DNA of 21,701 bases from a virus: the IMG/VR virus record IMGVR_UViG_3300030328_005124, positions 1 to 21,701 of that record; one strand, written 5' to 3'. Positions 19,119 through 21,701 of the stretch are shown piece by piece (position 1 is the stretch's first letter; each line of letters starts with the position of its first letter). Both the position numbers and the translations under genes were made by a program. Under the pieces are notes generated by a model that did not search any database, was not told the origin of the DNA, and worked only from the letters and a program-made list of their open reading frames with translations.

Positions 19119-20036
19119 ATGTCTCCTTTTTCACAAGTACCTTCATTAGGGGGTGGACCTATATCTAATTTAACTAGTCCTGCACCATCATCAGACGCTG
19201 ATCCTGGTCAGGTTGTATTTACTTCTACACAAAACTGGACTGTTCCTGATGGTGTCACAGCAATATCTATGGTTTGTGTTGGTGGTGGGGGAGGAGGTAG
19301 TTGGTGTCAGGGATATAGTGAACAATCTGGTGCTGGTGGAGGTGGAGGAGGTCTTGCATGGCGAAATAATGTTGCAGTAGCTGCTGGTCAGATTATGGAA
19401 GTAACAGTTGGTAGTGGTGGTGAAGCTGGATCTTCATCCCCTGCTGATGGTGAAGATGGTGGATATAGTCGTGTTACAAATGAAACTACTAGTACTATTC
19501 TTTGTCAGGCAAATGGTGGAGAAGGTGGTGAGCACAGCTATGAAGAAGAATCTGGAGCAGGTGGTACTGGTGGTTCTGGTGGGGTACTATTAGGTTATGG
19601 TGGTGGTGGTAAGGGTGGTAATGGTGGGCAGACATATAATAATAATGGCGGCGGTGGCGGCGGCGGTGCTGGTGGATATGAAGGTAATGGTGGTGGTGGT
19701 GGTGTAGCAAATAATGGTTATGGAGGAGGTGGAGCTGGTGGTGCTGGTGGAGGCGGTGGTGGTAATGGAGAATATGGAGCACCAGAAACTTCTGGGGGAG
19801 GAGTTGGTCTTATTATAGAAGGTACTAGTGGTTCTGGTGGTGCACCTAATAGTGTAGGAGAAGGTGGAAGTGGTGGTCAAGATGGTATATATGAGACGAG
19901 GGGTGGAAATTATGGTGGAGGAGGTGGAAGTCGAGAAGATGATAGTCGAGGTAATGGTGCTGCTGGTGGCCAAGGCGGTGTTAGAATTATATGGGGTAGT
20001 GGTCGTTCTTATCCTAACGCTTCTTTAGATGCGTAG
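19119..20036 (+). CDS. Glycine-rich phage protein, possible fibre-tip adhesin (305 aa)
   Basis: Residues about 28-62 (GQVVFTSTQNWTVPDGVTAI followed by SMVCVGGGGGGSW) match the opening of the phage glycine-rich domain family, usually seen as FTxxGTWTVPxGVTSVxVxxVGGGGGG. Residues 60-300 are very rich in Gly: about 80 of the last 175 by hand count, in short runs broken by Asn, Ser, Ala, Tyr and acidic residues. The C-terminus GGVRIIWGSGRSYPNASLDA is a characteristic end of this family in marine phages. Such sequences can fold as packed polyglycine II helices, as shown for the gp38 adhesin of Salmonella phage S16. Its position right after a long fibre gene parallels gp37-gp38 in T-even phages, so a distal receptor-binding tip is a reasonable inference. 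An unordered linker-like virion protein is the alternative. Confidence 0.8.
   Translation: MSPFSQVPSLGGGPISNLTSPAPSSDADPGQVVFTSTQNWTVPDGVTAISMVCVGGGGGGSWCQGYSEQSGAGGGGGGLAWRNNVAVAAGQIMEVTVGSGGEAGSSSPADGEDGGYSRVTNETTSTILCQANGGEGGEHSYEEESGAGGTGGSGGVLLGYGGGGKGGNGGQTYNNNGGGGGGGAGGYEGNGGGGGVANNGYGGGGAGGAGGGGGGNGEYGAPETSGGGVGLIIEGTSGSGGAPNSVGEGGSGGQDGIYETRGGNYGGGGGSREDDSRGNGAAGGQGGVRIIWGSGRSYPNASLDA
19594..19765 (+). repeat. Low-complexity GGT/GGC glycine-codon tract
   Basis: Runs of GGT, GGA and GGC codons encode most of the polyglycine core. A short GGC-rich island at about 19648-19668 stands out in an otherwise AT-rich window where GGT and GGA are the normal Gly codons. Slippage in multiples of three would change loop length while keeping the frame. 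Confidence 0.7.
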
Positions 20037-20065
20037 TATAATATAGTTGATGAATATTTTTTATT

Positions 20066-20680
20066 ATGAGAAAAGAAATAAAATTAAATATACCTAAAGA
20101 TAAATTAGATTTTATCTATCACGTTAAGAGTGCATTAAGTTTTGATGAATGTAATAATATAATTAAATTTTATGATGATAATGAAGAATATCATCGATAT
20201 GGAACTCTGACGGGTGATACTACAAAAGAATATTCTAAATTAAAAAAATGTACTGAAATTATTATAAGTAAAAATCTTTTAATTGAAAGTGAATATTTTA
20301 AATCTTTTGATTCAACAATTATAAAAATTATTGATGAATATAAGATGAAATATAATTATCTTAATTATACAAGAAAATGGGGAATGAATGGGGTTTTTAA
20401 GATACAAAAATATTTACCTTCGGAGGGATATTTTGGTACACATTGTGAAAATGATGGTGTACCTGATGATTGTATGAGAATGTTGGCTTGGATGGTTTAT
20501 CTCAATACTGTTACCGATGGTGGAGAAACAGAATTTCCATGCCAAGGGGTTAAGTTTCAACCACATTGCGGTGATGTTTTAATATGGCCTGCATATTGGA
20601 CTCATCCTCATCATGGATTAACATCTCCATCACAAGAAAAGATTATTATGACTGGATGGTATAGTTATTATGATACTTGA
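20066..20680 (+). CDS. 2-oxoglutarate/Fe(II)-dependent oxygenase (prolyl 4-hydroxylase-like)
   Basis: A 204-residue soluble protein of typical length for the single-domain phage members of this superfamily. Such enzymes hydroxylate a substrate using O2, Fe(II) and 2-oxoglutarate. The iron triad is readable as H126-C-E128 (in GTHCEND) and H182 (in WTHPHHGL), and K192 ten residues later is the expected 2-oxoglutarate carboxylate ligand, followed by the usual TGWYSY end. The first pair is HxE, where most relatives have HxD. Strands VYLNTVTDGGETEFP and GDVLIWPAYWTH are the characteristic core. T4-like cyanophages often carry several such genes; their substrates are mostly unknown. The gene follows the glycine-rich protein by 29 bases, with no clear ribosome binding site or late box in the gap, only an AT-rich TATAAT at about 20037. 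Modification of a virion protein encoded upstream is possible but unproven. Confidence 0.9.
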   Translation: MRKEIKLNIPKDKLDFIYHVKSALSFDECNNIIKFYDDNEEYHRYGTLTGDTTKEYSKLKKCTEIIISKNLLIESEYFKSFDSTIIKIIDEYKMKYNYLNYTRKWGMNGVFKIQKYLPSEGYFGTHCENDGVPDDCMRMLAWMVYLNTVTDGGETEFPCQGVKFQPHCGDVLIWPAYWTHPHHGLTSPSQEKIIMTGWYSYYDT

Positions 20681-20688
20681 CACTTCAT

Positions 20689-20696
20689 AATAAATA
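20689..20696 (+). promoter_or_regulatory. T4-type late promoter box (AATAAATA)
   Basis: AATAAATA sits 8 bases after the oxygenase stop. With T4-like spacing transcription would start near 20702, immediately before the run of hairpins that ends in an intrinsic terminator. The box therefore seems to drive a short RNA rather than a protein gene. Confidence 0.6.
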
Positions 20697-20701
20697 CATT
20701 A

Positions 20702-20813
20702 TAATAGTCTCATCTTCATCATCCTTGTAGATTCGGGAATGAAGTCACTTCTCTGTGGTGGGAGAAGTGTGTTGGTGAGAGAACAGGGAGGAAAAGTCCT
20801 CCCTTTTTCTTTT
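20702..20813 (+). ncRNA. Candidate structured small RNA with four contiguous hairpins
   Basis: The gap between the oxygenase and glutaredoxin genes is richer in G+C than the surroundings and folds by eye into back-to-back stems. P1: 20714-20719 pairs with 20739-20744 (CTTCAT/ATGAAG), then after a 2-base bulge 20722-20724 pairs with 20736-20738 (TCC/GGA). P2: 20746-20753 pairs with 20762-20769 (CACTTCTC/GAGAAGTG) around an 8-base loop. P3: 2070-73 of this segment, that is 20770-20773, pairs with 20782-20785 (TGTT/AACA). P4: 20786-20792 pairs with 20797-20803 and is followed by a T run. Promoter box, stems and terminator fit an RNA of about 110 nt. The 5' end is estimated from T4-like promoter spacing. 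It could instead be a leader or attenuator for glutaredoxin. I do not recognise a known RNA family. Confidence 0.6.
20786..20813 (+). terminator. Intrinsic (rho-independent) terminator
   Basis: A perfect 7-bp stem GGGAGGA/TCCTCCC with an AAAG loop is followed directly by TTTTTCTTTT. It is the only strong intrinsic terminator I see in the window and marks the end of the late fibre/oxygenase transcript or of the small RNA just upstream. Confidence 0.85.
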
Positions 20814-20820
20814 ATAAATT
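20813..20820 (+). promoter_or_regulatory. Possible late promoter box (TATAAATT) for glutaredoxin
   Basis: TATAAATT matches the T4 late consensus at 7 of 8 positions and lies right after the terminator T run. It could restart transcription for the glutaredoxin gene. Being in very AT-rich sequence, it may be chance. Confidence 0.35.
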
Positions 20821-20853
20821 ATTATAGCAATGTTAATTAATAAATTAATCAAA

Positions 20854-21096
20854 ATGAATTTTGCCGTTTATTCTAAGGATGGATGTCCATATTGTGATAA
20901 AGTGAAGCAAGTATTGGAGTTGACAGGAAGTAACTTTGTGGTATATAATTTAGGAGATCAATTTGATAGAAAATCATTTTATGGTGAGTTTGGAGAAGGA
21001 TCTACTTTTCCCCAAGTTGTTGTAGATGGTAACAAACTAGGAGGATGTGTTGACACAATCAAATTCCTTAAAGAAAACCGAATCATCAAAGGATGA
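20854..21096 (+). CDS. Glutaredoxin
   Basis: A short classical glutaredoxin of 80 residues from the chosen start. It begins MNFAVYSKDGCPYC, with the dithiol active site CPYC 11-14 residues in, the cis-proline loop STFPQV, and the GGCVDT motif that helps bind glutathione. It is a cytoplasmic thiol-disulfide exchanger; in T4-like phages such proteins can supply electrons to ribonucleotide reductase (the NrdC role), which fits a phage that must make dNTPs in its host. An in-frame ATG at 20830 would add MLINKLIK. I prefer 20854 because glutaredoxins normally begin just before the first beta strand and this extension is not part of the fold, but neither start has a clear Shine-Dalgarno. The gene lies 40 bases after a strong terminator, so it needs its own promoter or read-through. 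No ribonucleotide reductase gene is in the window. Confidence 0.9.
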   Translation: MNFAVYSKDGCPYCDKVKQVLELTGSNFVVYNLGDQFDRKSFYGEFGEGSTFPQVVVDGNKLGGCVDTIKFLKENRIIKG

Positions 21097-21104
21097 TATA
21101 AATA
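21097..21104 (+). promoter_or_regulatory. Consensus T4 late promoter box (TATAAATA)
   Basis: An exact TATAAATA begins on the base after the glutaredoxin stop codon. It is the only perfect match to the T4 late consensus that I found at a gene boundary in this window. It should drive the small basic protein, the membrane protein and the DUF6433-like gene as late products. Confidence 0.75.
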
Positions 21105-21139
21105 AAACCAACACCAAGGTTAATCGTGGTGTTGAACTT

Positions 21140-21271
21140 ATGCTTCGTGGAGGGAAGAATAAGAAAAAGAAAAAACCAATTCACATTACGTTAGAGAAAA
21201 TTATTTCATTTTTTAATACAGAAATTGATATTTATTTTGAATTTTCTTTATCATTAAAAAAGAAAAAGTAG
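21140..21271 (+). CDS. Small basic hypothetical protein (43 aa)
   Basis: From the ATG at 21140 the product begins MLRGGKNKKKKKPIHITLEK, continues IISFFNTEIDIYFEFSLSL and ends KKKK: a lysine cluster, a short beta-like hydrophobic middle and a lysine tail. The frame is open further left to a GTG at 21047 inside the glutaredoxin gene. I rejected that start because the consensus late promoter at 21097 would begin transcription near 21110, after it. No in-frame ATG lies between, and the Shine-Dalgarno before 21140 is poor, so the start is uncertain. I recall short lysine/arginine-rich ORFs with an RGVELMLR-like beginning in cyanophages, and that string spans this ATG, which may mean that translation starts earlier at a rare codon. 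Function unknown. Confidence 0.5.
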   Translation: MLRGGKNKKKKKPIHITLEKIISFFNTEIDIYFEFSLSLKKKK

Positions 21272-21275
21272 TCAC

Positions 21276-21283
21276 AAGGAGGT
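21276..21283 (+). promoter_or_regulatory. Strong ribosome binding site AAGGAGGT
   Basis: A full anti-16S match 5 bases before the ATG at 21289. It is the best Shine-Dalgarno in the window and fixes the start of the membrane protein. Confidence 0.85.
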
Positions 21284-21288
21284 AACAG

Positions 21289-21519
21289 ATGACGATAGAA
21301 ACTATATTGATCTTAGTGTTACCCATATCTTTTTTATTATTTTGTGCAGGGCTACTGGGTGGGTGGATGGCACGAGATTATATGATGAACTATCAGGAGT
21401 TTCCAAAACCTCACCCTGAGATGTTTGATGAAAATGGTAATTTAGTTACTGATGAGGTTATAGCATTTCGATTTGAAAACAATTATGGCATCGAAGACAT
21501 CGACGACGAAGAAGAGTAA
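21289..21519 (+). CDS. Small one-span membrane protein (76 aa)
   Basis: Residues about 5-27 (ILILVLPISFLLFCAGLLGG) form one clear membrane helix right at the N-terminus, followed by WMARDYMMNYQEFPKPHPEM, then a hydrophilic tail ending EDIDDEEE. The topology suggests an N-terminal anchor with an acidic soluble tail; the lack of basic residues before the helix and the Arg just after it favour the tail in the cytoplasm. Similar tiny membrane proteins occur in T4-like cyanophages, without a known role that I can name. A holin is conceivable but a single helix with a long acidic tail is not diagnostic. It has a very strong ribosome binding site and overlaps the next gene by 35 bases. Confidence 0.8.
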   Translation: MTIETILILVLPISFLLFCAGLLGGWMARDYMMNYQEFPKPHPEMFDENGNLVTDEVIAFRFENNYGIEDIDDEEE

Positions 21520-21701
21520 GAGTTTTTCAGTTAAATCTCTTCCAGAATTAGCAAAGAATCCTCTTATTTTTGAGATTTTAGATTTAGTATCACGACAAAG
21601 AGCTAAAACTAAAAAAATAGAGGCTCTTAGAAAGTATGATCATAAACCATTAAGAAATATTCTTATTTGGAATTTTGATACATCTATTGTTTCATTATTA
21701 C
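21485..21701 (+). CDS. DUF6433-like phage protein, 3' end cut by the window
   Basis: From the ATG at 21485 the frame runs open to the window edge (72 residues visible). It begins MASKTSTTKKSKSFSVKSLP, continues ELAKNPLIFEILDLVSRQR, then KIEALRKYDHKPLRNILIWNFD. The SLPELAKNPLIFEILDLV and YDHKPLRNILIWNFD strings resemble an uncharacterised family conserved in T4-like cyanophages that I associate with DUF6433; this is recognition from memory, not a search. The N-terminus is basic and Ser/Thr-rich, then mostly helical. The start overlaps the upstream gene by 35 bases in another frame and has no good Shine-Dalgarno, so translational coupling to the membrane protein is likely. Function unknown. Confidence 0.7.
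   Translation, partial: MASKTSTTKKSKSFSVKSLPELAKNPLIFEILDLVSRQRAKTKKIEALRKYDHKPLRNILIWNFDTSIVSLL

Noticed and set aside
19495-19973. His-rich and Thr-rich antisense frames opposite the glycine gene
   Set aside because: Their composition is simply the complement of GGT/GGA glycine codons; no start signal or known family.
20739-20840. 33-codon ORF (MKSLLCGGRSVLV...) in the small-RNA region
   Set aside because: No Shine-Dalgarno, codon use unlike the phage genes, and it runs through the terminator stem; the hairpin structure explains the sequence better.
21047-21139. Upstream GTG/TTG start for the small basic protein, behind an AGGAGG
   Set aside because: The AGGAGG encodes the conserved Gly-Gly of glutaredoxin and lies only 2 bases from the GTG. 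The consensus late promoter at 21097 would start transcription after this point.

Overview
The window looks like part of the late, structural region of a large T4-like (myovirus-type) marine phage, most probably a cyanophage of Prochlorococcus or Synechococcus; a pelagiphage-type host cannot be excluded. The reasons are: AT-rich DNA with every gene on the + strand; tight gene spacing; T4-style late promoter boxes (TATAAATA and close variants) in front of several genes; very long proteins made of the marine-phage fibre repeats VGIGTTxP, LRIDSxG and GVSTFTG; and a small-gene block with a 2-oxoglutarate/Fe(II) oxygenase, a glutaredoxin, a one-span membrane protein and a protein resembling a conserved T4-like cyanophage family (DUF6433-like, from memory). 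No photosynthesis, integrase, tRNA or CRISPR genes are seen.

Layout. Bases 1-20036 are a virion-fibre block. It has five giant genes: one cut by the left edge with at least 919 residues visible, then proteins of 1270, 1705, 1359 and 852 residues. Two small genes (110 and 95 residues) lie between them and a 305-residue glycine-rich protein closes the block. The giants share paralogous N-termini (MALTKV / MALDKL / MAFTKV) and interior repeats, but each ends in a different C-terminal domain. They look like a shuffled family of tail-fibre or baseplate-attached adhesins with different tips. The glycine-rich protein directly after the last fibre gene recalls the gp37-gp38 fibre/adhesin arrangement of T-even phages.

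Bases 20066-21701 hold small genes: a prolyl-4-hydroxylase-like oxygenase, an apparent structured non-coding RNA with its own promoter and terminator, glutaredoxin, a small basic protein, a small membrane protein, and the start of a DUF6433-like protein cut by the right edge.

The best candidate for something undescribed is the gap at 20681-20829. A late-promoter box, four back-to-back hairpins that fill almost every base, and a strong intrinsic terminator together read as a roughly 110-nt RNA gene, or a leader attenuator of the glutaredoxin gene. No gene-free stretch longer than about 150 bases exists in the window.
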